A DNA stretch of 64,000 nucleotides, from positions 248,001 through 312,000 of the forward strand of contig CAWIVH010000021.1 in the NCBI GenBank assembly GCA_963839475.1, in the 5' to 3' direction. Below are positions 27,756-36,760 of this stretch, one piece after another. Source of the stretch: CAWIVH01 sp963839475 (GTDB lineage Bacteria; Acidobacteriota; UBA6911). A program made the position numbers and the translations under genes. The notes under the pieces are model-generated. The model saw only the letters and a list, made by a program, of their open reading frames with translations. It ran no database searches and had not been told where the DNA came from. Numbering within the stretch: the stretch's first letter is position 1; the number at the start of each line of letters is the position of its first letter.

Positions 27756-28667
27756 ATGAGCAAGAGCCTTTCAGGGATTTTTCCGCCGATTACCACGCCC
27801 TTCACACCCGAAGGCGAATTGATGATCGAGCCGTTTGAAGCCAACTGTGAACGCTGGGCTGAATTTCCGCTTGCAGGCCTGACAGTGCTGGGATCCAACG
27901 GTGAGAGCCCCTTTTTATCCGATGCCGAGAAACTGCTGCTGGTGGGCAAAGCCCGGCCGCGGATAGGATCCGACAAAACCATGATTGTGGGGGCAGGGCG
28001 CGAATCAACGCGGCTGTGCCAGGAATTTATTCGCAAAATAGCTGATCTGGGTGCTGATTATGCCCTGGTGGGCACTCCCTGTTATTTCAAGCCCAGGATG
28101 AATGACGATTCTCTATACGCTCATTATTGCGGTGTGGCGGATCAATCACCCATCCCGCTGATCCTATACAACGTTCCACAATTTACCGGGGTGACCCTGA
28201 ACCCCGGATTGATTGTCAAACTCTCAGCCCACGAGAAAATAGCCGGCATCAAGGACAGCTCCGGCAACATTGCGTACCAGGGCGAAGTGAGAAGACTCAC
28301 TCCTGCCTCTTTTAATATACTGGTAGGATCGGCGCCAACGCTACTGGCAAGCTTGATTCAAGGGGCTTGCGGAGGCATCGTGGCGGTTGCCTGTGTCTTG
28401 CCCGCTTTGACCGTTGAACTGTATCGCGCCTATTCGCAGGGCCATTGGAAGGACGCTGCCGCCTTGCAGGAGCGGCTATCACCGCCGGCTGCAGCGGTGA
28501 CTACCGGCTTTGGAGTGCCTGGCTTGAAGGCGGCGATGGATCTCGCCGGCTTCTTCGGGGGAAGCCCGAGACTCCCGCTGCTGCCGCTCAAGGAGGAACA
28601 GCGCAGGACGCTGGCGGATATTTTTGAAAAGGCGGGAGTTTTCACCGCTTTGGCCGGCAAGAGTTGA
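27756..28667 (+). CDS. DapA-family aldolase, 4-hydroxy-2-oxoglutarate aldolase-like
   Basis: Class I (Schiff-base) aldolase/lyase of the dihydrodipicolinate synthase superfamily. The chosen ATG at 27756 has AAGGAT upstream and places GIFPPITTPFTPEGE at the N-terminus. The lysine is in AGIKDSSGN, the tyrosine in LYNVPQFTG, and GSNGESPFL replaces the usual G-T-T-G-E dapA motif. From memory the overall pattern (GSNGE, TPCYF, VADQSPIPLILY, GVPGLKAAMD) resembles the mammalian mitochondrial HOGA1 subgroup more than true DapA. A role in hydroxyproline or glyoxylate-linked keto acid metabolism is therefore an inference. It follows tsaE by 2 bases and precedes the bshC-like gene by 3. Confidence 0.85.
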   Translation: MSKSLSGIFPPITTPFTPEGELMIEPFEANCERWAEFPLAGLTVLGSNGESPFLSDAEKLLLVGKARPRIGSDKTMIVGAGRESTRLCQEFIRKIADLGADYALVGTPCYFKPRMNDDSLYAHYCGVADQSPIPLILYNVPQFTGVTLNPGLIVKLSAHEKIAGIKDSSGNIAYQGEVRRLTPASFNILVGSAPTLLASLIQGACGGIVAVACVLPALTVELYRAYSQGHWKDAAALQERLSPPAAAVTTGFGVPGLKAAMDLAGFFGGSPRLPLLPLKEEQRRTLADIFEKAGVFTALAGKS

Positions 28668-28670
28668 TCC

Positions 28671-30080
28671 ATGAATCTGCACGATCTTCCGGGTTACCCG
28701 CCCGACTTTTCTGAGTTTTTTTCCGGCATGACGGTATCCGGATCGGGGTTCCGGGCCTGCCGTGATGCGGGGAAGCTCCTTCGCCAAGAGACGGAAGTCG
28801 GACTTTCCCGCCAGGGCCGAATTCGTTTGTCACAATTGGCCCTGCTTCAGGCCGGCCGGCTGGGAATTCCCGAGCCGCGGAAAGAAATCCTGCAAAAGCT
28901 GGAACGAGCAGAAACTGCAATCCTCGCTGTTTATCTCCCCGAAAGTCATTGGGGAGGATCGTTTGCCCAGGTCCTCAAGGTTTTAACCGGTCTCAAACTC
29001 GCCGGTTCCCTTGAACGGAACGGTGCGGCCGCAATCCCGGTGTGCTGCTTTTACCCCCGGATGCGCCCGGTTTCGCAGCAATTCCGGTTTCTGGATGCCG
29101 ACGCCAAAGTGCAGCTCGTGAATGTGGCCGACGGTTTTGATTCGAATCCGGATGATTTTAAAGCGGCCTTGACAAAAATTGCAGAAGCCTGGGGGCAGGG
29201 GTGTTCGTCTGAAAATCTGAATTGGCTGGGGGAATGTCTTACGACGGCGAAGGATTCAGCAACCTCCATCGACCGGGTTTTTGCTGGAATTTTTCGCGAC
29301 TGGCCGCTGGTATTCCTGGATGCCGGTTCAGCGGATTTCTGGTCCCTCGCAGGGGAGGATTGCCAGAACTCCCTTCTGCCATTTCCCGACTTTGAGAAAA
29401 AGACCGTGCCTGAAACGGAGACTGCGCATACCGCCACGGGCGCTGAGCAATTTTATCCGCGCGCAGCTGTCATCCTAGAAGCTGCCGTTTCGGTCTCCGC
29501 AGTGGTGGTCGATGAATCCGATTTATGGGGCCGCGTTCACAGCACCTGGACGATCGCCGGATCCGGAGGGCGATCTCCGGAATTGTGGCCCAGGGTCAGT
29601 GCAACCCTCGTCGACTCGCGCAGCCGGCGGACCTTGGATCGGTACAGCCTCTCGGTTGCATCGCTTTTCGGTGGGGTTGAATCCGTCCTTAAGCGGTTGT
29701 CCAAACACGATGAAGCTGGTTCCGTTATGGCGACTCTAGCCGGTTTATCAGAAAGAGTCGGTGGGGAAATGGCGGGTTTGAGGAACACTCTCCCTGAACA
29801 GGACGAACTCGCTCTTGCCCTGGACGATGCCAGAAGCCGGATTCACTACCAGATGAAAAAGCTCGTGGAAAGATTCTCAGCAGCACATAAGGTAAAAAAC
29901 GAGGCCATGGTTCGGCATCTGGAAAGAACCTGCGCCCATCTGGTTCCCGGGGGCAAGCCGCAGGAACTGGGATTGTCGGCGGCGTATTTCCTTTTGCGAT
30001 ATTCTCCGGCACTTCTCGATCAAATCCTTGAAAAAATCGATGAAACGAGCGACCAACATCAGCTCATTCCGGTGGAGTAA
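28671..30080 (+). CDS. bshC: Diverged BshC-like protein (bacillithiol cysteine-adding enzyme)
   Basis: Bacillithiol synthase BshC joins cysteine to glucosaminyl-malate. This 469-residue protein aligns by eye with BshC over its whole length. The N-terminal DLPGYPPDFSEFFSG matches the family start. VLKVLTGLKLAGSLERNGAAAIPV (residues 101-123, shown in two parts VLKVLTGLKLAG / GAAAIPV) matches the nucleotide-fold helix. IFRDWPLVFLDAGS, a coiled coil at ~380-430 and GKPQELGLSAAYFLLRYSPALLD match the C-terminus. The usual TGQQ-x-GL-x-GGP motif is replaced by LPESHWGGSFAQ (89-100), and the VFW-x-AGEDHD segment by VCCFYPRMRP. The next gene is bshB1, which supports the family. Whether it is still active is doubtful. 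Confidence 0.7.
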   Translation: MNLHDLPGYPPDFSEFFSGMTVSGSGFRACRDAGKLLRQETEVGLSRQGRIRLSQLALLQAGRLGIPEPRKEILQKLERAETAILAVYLPESHWGGSFAQVLKVLTGLKLAGSLERNGAAAIPVCCFYPRMRPVSQQFRFLDADAKVQLVNVADGFDSNPDDFKAALTKIAEAWGQGCSSENLNWLGECLTTAKDSATSIDRVFAGIFRDWPLVFLDAGSADFWSLAGEDCQNSLLPFPDFEKKTVPETETAHTATGAEQFYPRAAVILEAAVSVSAVVVDESDLWGRVHSTWTIAGSGGRSPELWPRVSATLVDSRSRRTLDRYSLSVASLFGGVESVLKRLSKHDEAGSVMATLAGLSERVGGEMAGLRNTLPEQDELALALDDARSRIHYQMKKLVERFSAAHKVKNEAMVRHLERTCAHLVPGGKPQELGLSAAYFLLRYSPALLDQILEKIDETSDQHQLIPVE

Positions 30081-30084
30081 TTCT

Positions 30085-30813
30085 ATGCAATTGGATCTCC
30101 TGGCATTTGGCGCACACCCGGACGATGTCGAACTATTTGCGGGGGGCACGGTGGCGAAAATGGCAGCTGCGGGCTACGCCACCGGTATCGTGGACATGAC
30201 ACGCGGCGAGTTGGGGAGCCGTGGAACGCCATCGATCCGGGCCAGGGAAGCGGCTGAAGCCGGGAGAATACTTGGGATAAAGGTTCGAGAAAATCTAGGT
30301 CTCCCGGACGGCTCCATCGTAGTGACGCCTCAAGCGCGTCTTAAAGTCGTTCGAGTCCTTCGCAAATACAAGCCATGGATGGTGCTGGTGCATCATTGGG
30401 AAGATAAGCATCCGGATCACACTAATACTTGCAGATTGGTAGAGGAAGCAGCTCATCATGCAGGCTTGGCGAAGATAAAAACCGGCCAGCAGCGGCACCG
30501 ACCGAATGCGATTCTTTATTACAAGCTCCCCGCCGGAGTCCTGCCGACCTTTGTTGTCGATATTTCCCAATATGCCGGGCAGCGGCTCGACGCCATCCAG
30601 GCCCATAAATCGCAGCTTTTTGATCCATCGAGCCGTGAACCAGCAACTTATTTGAGCCAGCCCGATTTTCTGGCGCGTGTGGATTCGCTCCAGGCTTTTT
30701 ATGGAACTTTGATTGGCAGGTCCCGGGGCGAAGGATTCCTTACAAAAGGCACACTCGAGATTTTGGACCCGGTGGCCTTCTTCCAGCAGCATGCGGCAAT
30801 CCGCGGCCGTTGA
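30085..30813 (+). CDS. bshB1: Bacillithiol biosynthesis deacetylase BshB1
   Basis: LmbE/PIG-L zinc deacetylase that removes the acetyl group from GlcNAc-malate. The start at 30085 follows GGTGGAG and gives MQLDLLAFGAHPDDVEL, with the zinc motif AHPDD. The subfamily signature TRGELGSRGTPSIRAREA and ENLGLPDGSI are diagnostic of BshB1. The third metal histidine is in DKHPDHTNTC. 242 aa. It lies 4 bases after the bshC-like gene; bshA is not in the window. Confidence 0.93.
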   Translation: MQLDLLAFGAHPDDVELFAGGTVAKMAAAGYATGIVDMTRGELGSRGTPSIRAREAAEAGRILGIKVRENLGLPDGSIVVTPQARLKVVRVLRKYKPWMVLVHHWEDKHPDHTNTCRLVEEAAHHAGLAKIKTGQQRHRPNAILYYKLPAGVLPTFVVDISQYAGQRLDAIQAHKSQLFDPSSREPATYLSQPDFLARVDSLQAFYGTLIGRSRGEGFLTKGTLEILDPVAFFQQHAAIRGR

Positions 30814-30874
30814 CCGTGCCCTCCATCCATCCCGGATGATTCGGTGCCCGGCCCAAATCGGCTCGCAGGCCCCG

Positions 30875-30883
30875 TGTTATAAT
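30875..30883 (+). promoter_or_regulatory. Extended -10 promoter of the sugar transferase gene
   Basis: TG-T-TATAAT is a perfect extended -10 element 23 bases before the start codon at 30907. No good -35 is present. It would separate this gene from the upstream bsh unit. Confidence 0.5.
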
Positions 30884-30906
30884 CCTCTTCTTTTTGAGAG
30901 GTATTG

Positions 30907-32343
30907 ATGCTTCGCGAGCATGCCAGGCTTTTTAACCTTCTTCAATTCGGCGCTGACATCGCCCTGACAGCGGTATCTTTTCCCCTCGCCTATCTGGTTC
31001 GTCTCAACCTGGAATCGTTTGTGCCAATAAGCCTGGTTAGGCTCCTTAATCCTGAGCTCCACCCTCTTCCGAAGTATGCCCTGGTGATTGCGCTAAGTAT
31101 CGGATGGTGGGCAGCCGGCGTTTATCTGCTTGGGCTATACCGGCTTTCGATCCGCCGGTCTGACTGGGAAAAGATCCGGATTGTGATTGAAGGGTCGATC
31201 ATCCTGGGAATGTTTTTGGGCTTCACTTCATTCGCATTCAAGCTCGATATCAGCCGTCCGCTCATAGGCCTCTTTGTTGTTATCCAGGCTGCGCTGTTGA
31301 TTCTGGTCCGGATTTCCATTGCTGCTCACGCCCGCTATCGTAAACAGCCCATCCGGAACCTCCGGCACATCGTTATCGTGGGAACGAACCAAAAGGCACG
31401 CGACCTTGGCCGGCTGATTGCGAGGTACTCGGAATGGGGATTGCTGATAAGTGGCTATATCGAAGCTTCAGCCAAGGTCTCGGCGGATGCCGGCGCTGAC
31501 GTTCTGGGCGCGATTCCGGACATCCCGCAAATCATCGAGGACAACGTCATCGACGAAATCATTTTCGTCGGCACCAATCCCCGGGACCTGGCCGATTTCG
31601 ACGAACTGATCCGCATCTGTACGGAGCAGGGAGTGCGGACCCGCATTGCGGCGGACTTTTTCCCGGCAAAAGTATCGAAGGTATCGATGGAATTTATCGA
31701 AAGTGTTCCACTGATTACCTTCAGCGCGACGCCGGATCACGCCTTGTCGCTATTTATCAAAAGAGTGATGGATGTTGCGATTTCGGCCTCCCTGATTCTG
31801 TTTTTAAGCCCTTTCCTTATTATTGTCGGGCTCCTGATCCGATTTAGTTCCGGAAGCCCGATGATTTATCGCCAGGTCCGATGCGGCCTGTATGGTAGAA
31901 AATTCGTCCTATATAAATTCCGCAGCATGAATGTCGGCGCCGAAGATGTGCTTTGGGAGATACGTCACCTGAACGAGATGGATGGCCCCGTATTTAAGAT
32001 GCGGAATGATCCGCGCGTTACGCCGATCGGACGGGTGCTGCGCAAAACTTCCATCGATGAGCTGCCGCAATTATGGAATGTCCTGATCGGGGATATGAGC
32101 CTCGTAGGGCCCCGTGCGCCGCTTCCAGAAGAGGTCAAGGAATATTCTCGCTGGCAGCGGCGGCGACTTTCGGTGAAGCCTGGGATCACCTGCCTGTGGC
32201 AGGTTTCAGGACGGAACGAGATCGATTTTCACGAGTGGATGAAGCTCGACCTGCAATATATAGACAATTGGTCCCTGATGCTGGATCTCAAAATCCTGCT
32301 CCGGACCTTCCCCGTTGTATTGTTGGGCAAAGGTGCTCGATAG
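30907..32343 (+). CDS. Polyprenyl-phosphate sugar-1-phosphate transferase (WcaJ/EPS type)
   Basis: Starts exopolysaccharide or O-antigen repeat units by moving a sugar-1-phosphate to undecaprenyl phosphate. The ATG at 30907 follows GAGAGG. Four N-terminal membrane helices (about residues 10-130) lead to a CoA-binding-like Rossmann domain (VIVGTNQKARDLGRLI). One further helix at ~280-305 precedes the catalytic domain: YRQVRCGLYGRKFVLYKFRSM, the DEL in RKTSIDELPQLWNVLIGDMSLVGPRAP and the final KPGITCLWQVSGRNEI (each a family signature). 478 aa is normal. No glycosyltransferases follow, so it is outside any visible polysaccharide cluster. Confidence 0.93.
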   Translation: MLREHARLFNLLQFGADIALTAVSFPLAYLVRLNLESFVPISLVRLLNPELHPLPKYALVIALSIGWWAAGVYLLGLYRLSIRRSDWEKIRIVIEGSIILGMFLGFTSFAFKLDISRPLIGLFVVIQAALLILVRISIAAHARYRKQPIRNLRHIVIVGTNQKARDLGRLIARYSEWGLLISGYIEASAKVSADAGADVLGAIPDIPQIIEDNVIDEIIFVGTNPRDLADFDELIRICTEQGVRTRIAADFFPAKVSKVSMEFIESVPLITFSATPDHALSLFIKRVMDVAISASLILFLSPFLIIVGLLIRFSSGSPMIYRQVRCGLYGRKFVLYKFRSMNVGAEDVLWEIRHLNEMDGPVFKMRNDPRVTPIGRVLRKTSIDELPQLWNVLIGDMSLVGPRAPLPEEVKEYSRWQRRRLSVKPGITCLWQVSGRNEIDFHEWMKLDLQYIDNWSLMLDLKILLRTFPVVLLGKGAR

Positions 32344-32349
32344 GCCGGT

Positions 32350-34188
32350 TTAAAGCATGAGTCCTTCGCCTGCGGAATCCTTCTGCGGCGGAGGCCCTGC
32401 GGAGGGAAACATCGGGCTCAACTGATCTTTGTACTGCAACTGGTAAAGCCTCCAATAGATCCCCCTCAGTCGCAGCAGTTCCTGGTGATTCCCCATCTCC
32501 CGAATTTTTCCGCGATGGAGCACGATGATGCGATCGGCATTCTGGATCGTCGAAAGACGATGCGCGACTATGATGGAGGTTCGTCCCTGAAGCAGTTTAT
32601 CCAGGGCATCCCGGATTATCAGCTCCGTTTCGGTATCAATACTGGAGGTAGCTTCATCCAGGACGAGGATTTTAGGATCATAGGCCAGCGCTCGCGCAAA
32701 CGCCAGAAGCTGCTTCTGGCCCACCGATAACGATGATCCGCGCTCGCCGACCGGAGTATCGTACTTTTTTTCCAGACGCTGAATGAAGCCGTCGGCATGG
32801 ACGATCCGGGCGGCTTCCTGGACTCTTTCATCTGAAATATCCTGATTTCCCAGCCTGATGTTTTCTCCGACGCTGCCGGAAAAAAGGAACACATCCTGCA
32901 GGACGATGCCGATCGATTGGCGCAGGCCATGCAGGTCGTAGTGTTTCAAATTCACACCATCCACCGTGATTTCGCCAGCCGTGACATCATAAAAGCGGCT
33001 GAGCAGGGAAATGATGGTCGACTTGCCCGATCCTGTGGCACCCACGATGGCAACCCGCTCCCCTCGGGATACCGTGAAGGATATATTTTGCAGGACCGGT
33101 TCCCCAGGGTTATAGGCAAAGGAAACATCCCTGAACTCCACTTTTCCGAGCGATATTCCATGCGCGCGAGGAACAGGAGGGCCAGCAACTGACGCTTCAG
33201 TGTCCAGAAGCTTGAAAATGCGCTCCGAAGAGGCCATCGCCGATTGGAGAATGGTGTATTTTTCGCTCAAGTCGGATATGGGACGGAAAAACCGGTCCGA
33301 ATATTGCACAAAAGCGACCAGCGCCCCCAGCGTAAGTGTGGAGGCTGCAACTTGAAGGCCGCCGTACCAGATGATGAGCCCGACCGCAAGTGCTCCGACT
33401 AATTCCAGGAGCGGATAAAAGATGGCGTAGTAAAAAACCGATTGGAGATTGGCATCCAGGTGCTCGCGGTTGATGTGCCGGAATTTGCCTCGTTGCTTGT
33501 CCTCTTGGGTGAAGACCTGGACCACACTGGTTCCCGTGATGTTTTCCTGCAGAAAGGCGTTGATGCGCGCGATGGCTGTCCTCACTCGGCGAAACGAGTC
33601 GCGCACCTTGATTTTGAACAGGAAGGTAATGCCGAAGAGGAGAGGAACAACCGAGAATATCGCCAAGGCCAGCCGATAATTCATCATAAAAAGGGTAAAA
33701 ACGATTCCTGCCAAGGTGCACAGGTCCCCGAAAATGGAGATGACTCCGGCGGTAAACAATTCGTTGAGAGTGTCCACATCTGTGGTAACCCTGGTCATGA
33801 GCCTGCCGACCGGGTTTTTGTCGAAGAAGGCTACATCAAGTCTTTGAAGATGACGGAAAATCTGCATGCGCATGTCATACATGATTTTCTGTCCCATCAG
33901 ATTCATTACCCAGGTCTGGCCGAAGCTTAGGACAAAAGTTGCTCCCAGGGTGAGAAGGTACAAGCCGGCAATGATAGTCAGGCCGTGCGGGTCTTTATTC
34001 CGGATATGAACATCAATAGCTATTTTTGTAAGATAGGGGGGCAGAACCGTCAGGGCGGATCCAGCCACGATCAGGATCAGGGCAAAAAACGCCGAACCCG
34101 TGTAGGGCCGTATGTAGCCCAGCAGGCGCCTCATAAGCCGCGCATCGTAAGCTTTTCCTAAGACCTGTTCTTCATGAGATTCTGACAT
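32350..34188 (-). CDS. ABC exporter half-transporter, canonical-site Walker B subunit
   Basis: One half of a heterodimeric ABC exporter of the MsbA/MdlB type. Six membrane helices occupy about residues 30-320. The nucleotide-binding domain carries Walker A GATGSGKSTI, Walker B ILVLDEAT with the catalytic glutamate and switch histidine IIVAHRLS. Its signature is altered to LSVGQ. I chose the start at 34188 (MSESHEEQV...), since the longer frame has no membrane or family features. It lies downstream of the partner gene (34262-36019) on the same strand. The substrate (lipid, drug or peptide) cannot be told. Confidence 0.92.
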   Translation of the reverse strand: MSESHEEQVLGKAYDARLMRRLLGYIRPYTGSAFFALILIVAGSALTVLPPYLTKIAIDVHIRNKDPHGLTIIAGLYLLTLGATFVLSFGQTWVMNLMGQKIMYDMRMQIFRHLQRLDVAFFDKNPVGRLMTRVTTDVDTLNELFTAGVISIFGDLCTLAGIVFTLFMMNYRLALAIFSVVPLLFGITFLFKIKVRDSFRRVRTAIARINAFLQENITGTSVVQVFTQEDKQRGKFRHINREHLDANLQSVFYYAIFYPLLELVGALAVGLIIWYGGLQVAASTLTLGALVAFVQYSDRFFRPISDLSEKYTILQSAMASSERIFKLLDTEASVAGPPVPRAHGISLGKVEFRDVSFAYNPGEPVLQNISFTVSRGERVAIVGATGSGKSTIISLLSRFYDVTAGEITVDGVNLKHYDLHGLRQSIGIVLQDVFLFSGSVGENIRLGNQDISDERVQEAARIVHADGFIQRLEKKYDTPVGERGSSLSVGQKQLLAFARALAYDPKILVLDEATSSIDTETELIIRDALDKLLQGRTSIIVAHRLSTIQNADRIIVLHRGKIREMGNHQELLRLRGIYWRLYQLQYKDQLSPMFPSAGPPPQKDSAGEGLML

Positions 34189-34261
34189 GATCGTATGCTG
34201 CTTTCGCCATCGGCCGCAGAGACGGCCCGATTCGTCTGAACTTAGTGGCGCAATAGCCCCA

Positions 34262-36019
34262 TCAAGCGCTTGCCAGCTCTTCCTCAAGCAATTGCTTGTT
34301 ATAGAGGTCGAAATAAACTCCCTGCAGGCTCATCAGCGCGTCATGATTGCCTTCCTCGACGACTTTTCCATTTTGCAGAACGAAGATGCGGTGAGCGTTC
34401 CTCACGGTGGAAATCCGGTGGGAGACCAGAATGGTCGTTCGCCCTTGCATCACGCGCTCCAGTTTGTGCAGAATTTTTTCCTCTGTGGCGGTGTCGATGC
34501 TGGAGAGAGCATCATCCAGGAGAAGGATTTTAGGCTGCAGCATGACAGCTCGGCTTATGGCGACGCGCTGTTTCTGCCCTCCGGAAAGCGTTATGCCGCG
34601 CTCGCCCACCATGGTTTTCAAGCCAAGTGGAAAACCTCGGATATCCTCCATGACATGGGAAATGACCGCGGCTTCCTCTATCCCGGCTGCGGAGGCGGGG
34701 CTGTCGCAGCCGAAGGCAATATTCTCTTCAATCGTATCGGAGAACAGGAAGGTTTCCTGCGGCACATAACCTATCATTCGGCGCAGCTCTTCCAGCGGCC
34801 ATTCGCGAATATCCCTGCCGTCGACGAAAACGGTGCCTTGAGGGGGATCGAACAGGCGGGGAAGAAGGTTGAGAAGCGTGGATTTTCCGCTTCCGGTATG
34901 GCCGACGATCGCGATGGTCTGCCCGGCTGATATGTTCACGCTGACATTTTCCAGCGCCATTTTGGAAGATCGGGGGTACTTGAAAGACAGATTTCTGATT
35001 TCGATCATTCCATTCCGGGGATGAGGCGCTGCAGCGCCCGCCGCATTTTGAATGTCAGGTTCCGTGTGTAATATTTCCAGAATCCGTGACATGGATGCGG
35101 CACCGCGCTGGAATATGTTGATAACCCAGCCTGTGGCGATCGTCGGCCAAGTCAGCATGGCAAGGTAACCCAGGAATGCCACAAATTCGCCCAGGGTGAG
35201 TTTGCCGGAGATCACCTGTTGGCCGCCCCACCAGATCAGCGCCACCGACGATACTCCAATCAACGCGGACATCAGCGGGTAAAAGATTCCCCAAAGGCGG
35301 ATCAGTGAGATGCTCCGGAGGACATAATCGCGATTGAGGGTTTCAAATTCCCTTGTTTCCGATTCTTCCCGGGCAAAGGCCTTGACGACGCGGATTCCCG
35401 ACAGGTTTTCCTGAGCCTTCGATGTGATGGATGAAAACTGCTCCTGTATTTTTTCAAACTGGTCATGCACCCGCTGGCCGACCTTCTTGACCAGGAGTGA
35501 AGCCAGGATCAGCGGAATGTAAGACAGGGCCGTCAACTGCCAGTTCAGTCGGACCAGGATGATCGTGGCGGCGGCGACGGTAATGATCGTGCTCATGGAA
35601 TACATGATGCCCGGCCCCAGGACCGAGCGCACCGCGTTGAGATCATTGGTCGCGCGGGACATGATATCTCCCGTGCTGCGGCTCTGGCAGTAGGAAAGAG
35701 AGAGCCTTTGAACATGGGCGAGAAAGTCGTTGCGCAGGTCGAATTCAATGTCACGGCTGATCCCGATAAGGATTTTACGCATCCAGAACCGGAAAAAACC
35801 TTCAATTCCCGCGATGCCGAGGATGAAGCCGGCGTAAAGGGGCAGTTTTTCGCTGGCAAAATCAGCCTGGAGGTCATCGACCACATATTTCAATACCCAG
35901 GGGGCCATCATGCTGGCGGCGATAGTCAATACCACCATGGCAAAGCCGGCAGACAATCCCGCACGGTACCTGAGGAGGTAGGGCAAGAGGTAATAAAGGC
36001 TGGGCTGGTTTTTTTTCAT
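34262..36019 (-). CDS. ABC exporter half-transporter with degenerate ATP site
   Basis: Partner half of the heterodimeric exporter. Six membrane helices span about residues 15-300. The nucleotide domain has Walker A GHTGSGKSTL, a normal signature LSGGQKQR and switch histidine ILVSHRIS. In Walker B the catalytic glutamate is replaced by aspartate (ILLLDDAL). Together with the LSVGQ signature of the partner, this makes one of the two composite ATP sites non-catalytic, as known for TM287/288 and BmrCD. 585 aa, starting right after a run of lysines (MKKNQPSLYYLL). Confidence 0.92.
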   Translation of the reverse strand: MKKNQPSLYYLLPYLLRYRAGLSAGFAMVVLTIAASMMAPWVLKYVVDDLQADFASEKLPLYAGFILGIAGIEGFFRFWMRKILIGISRDIEFDLRNDFLAHVQRLSLSYCQSRSTGDIMSRATNDLNAVRSVLGPGIMYSMSTIITVAAATIILVRLNWQLTALSYIPLILASLLVKKVGQRVHDQFEKIQEQFSSITSKAQENLSGIRVVKAFAREESETREFETLNRDYVLRSISLIRLWGIFYPLMSALIGVSSVALIWWGGQQVISGKLTLGEFVAFLGYLAMLTWPTIATGWVINIFQRGAASMSRILEILHTEPDIQNAAGAAAPHPRNGMIEIRNLSFKYPRSSKMALENVSVNISAGQTIAIVGHTGSGKSTLLNLLPRLFDPPQGTVFVDGRDIREWPLEELRRMIGYVPQETFLFSDTIEENIAFGCDSPASAAGIEEAAVISHVMEDIRGFPLGLKTMVGERGITLSGGQKQRVAISRAVMLQPKILLLDDALSSIDTATEEKILHKLERVMQGRTTILVSHRISTVRNAHRIFVLQNGKVVEEGNHDALMSLQGVYFDLYNKQLLEEELASA

Positions 36020-36043
36020 GAAAATGGATGTCCGCGCCGAAAG

Positions 36044-36760
36044 CTATTCTCGAACTCGCATCGCCCGCAGGTCTTTATAGGGCACCAGATCACCCTGCCG
36101 CTGCTTGAAATCGAGGGAAAAACTGCCGAATTGCTTGTGATATTCGGGATAGGTGAGATGAAACGTCGCCACGGCGTCAGGCGGGATGAGCTCAGAATCC
36201 ATCCTCACTACAGCGGTTTCCAGCAGCGTTCGATCCGGAGCATAGAGACGGATGACAGCATCCAGCTGCTCCACGGGAGCCTCAATAATATTGCGAACCA
36301 CACCGCGGATATGGAATTCGGTGCCCCTGGCCTCATCTCCCAGATACAGCAATGCGATTTTTTCCTGTGGCGGCGGTTCCGATTTGCGAATACGCATGGT
36401 CTCGGCGACCTTGTCAAACGCGCCTTGCGGGAGGCATACCGTTACCAGGCTTAGGGTCACGGCGAAAGCGAGCAGTATAAGGGCCCCGCGGATGATATCC
36501 GCAGCCACCGATGTCTGCGGCTGCAGGGATTGGAAAAGGGGGATTGGATCGGGCTGGGCCGGGATCTGAGATTCCTCAGGTTGAGTTTCGGCGGGCTGTG
36601 CGGCCAAGGGCTGCTGCCTTCGCGCCTGTTCCTCAAGCCAGATCTGCATCAACCTCTGCCTCCGCCTCAGGAGATAGACGAAGACAAGGAGTATTAAGCC
36701 GAGGATCAGGAGCACGATCCGGAGCAAGGCCGGATCGCCTGTCAATGATTTCAGCAGCAT
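36044..36760 (-). CDS. Two-helix membrane protein of unknown function
   Basis: Not a family I can name with confidence. The 238-residue protein has a membrane helix at residues ~13-31, a basic then Pro/Gln/Glu-rich linker (~35-85), a second helix at ~90-112, and a C-terminal beta-sandwich-like domain. The segment FHIRGVVRNIIEAPVEQLDAVIRLY resembles the FxLYD-type pattern for envelope proteins (a conserved Gly-x-Val-x-Asn strand). It overlaps the upstream gene by one base (TAATG), so both are made together, just upstream of the ABC exporter genes on the same strand. Confidence 0.6.
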   Translation of the reverse strand: MLLKSLTGDPALLRIVLLILGLILLVFVYLLRRRQRLMQIWLEEQARRQQPLAAQPAETQPEESQIPAQPDPIPLFQSLQPQTSVAADIIRGALILLAFAVTLSLVTVCLPQGAFDKVAETMRIRKSEPPPQEKIALLYLGDEARGTEFHIRGVVRNIIEAPVEQLDAVIRLYAPDRTLLETAVVRMDSELIPPDAVATFHLTYPEYHKQFGSFSLDFKQRQGDLVPYKDLRAMRVRE

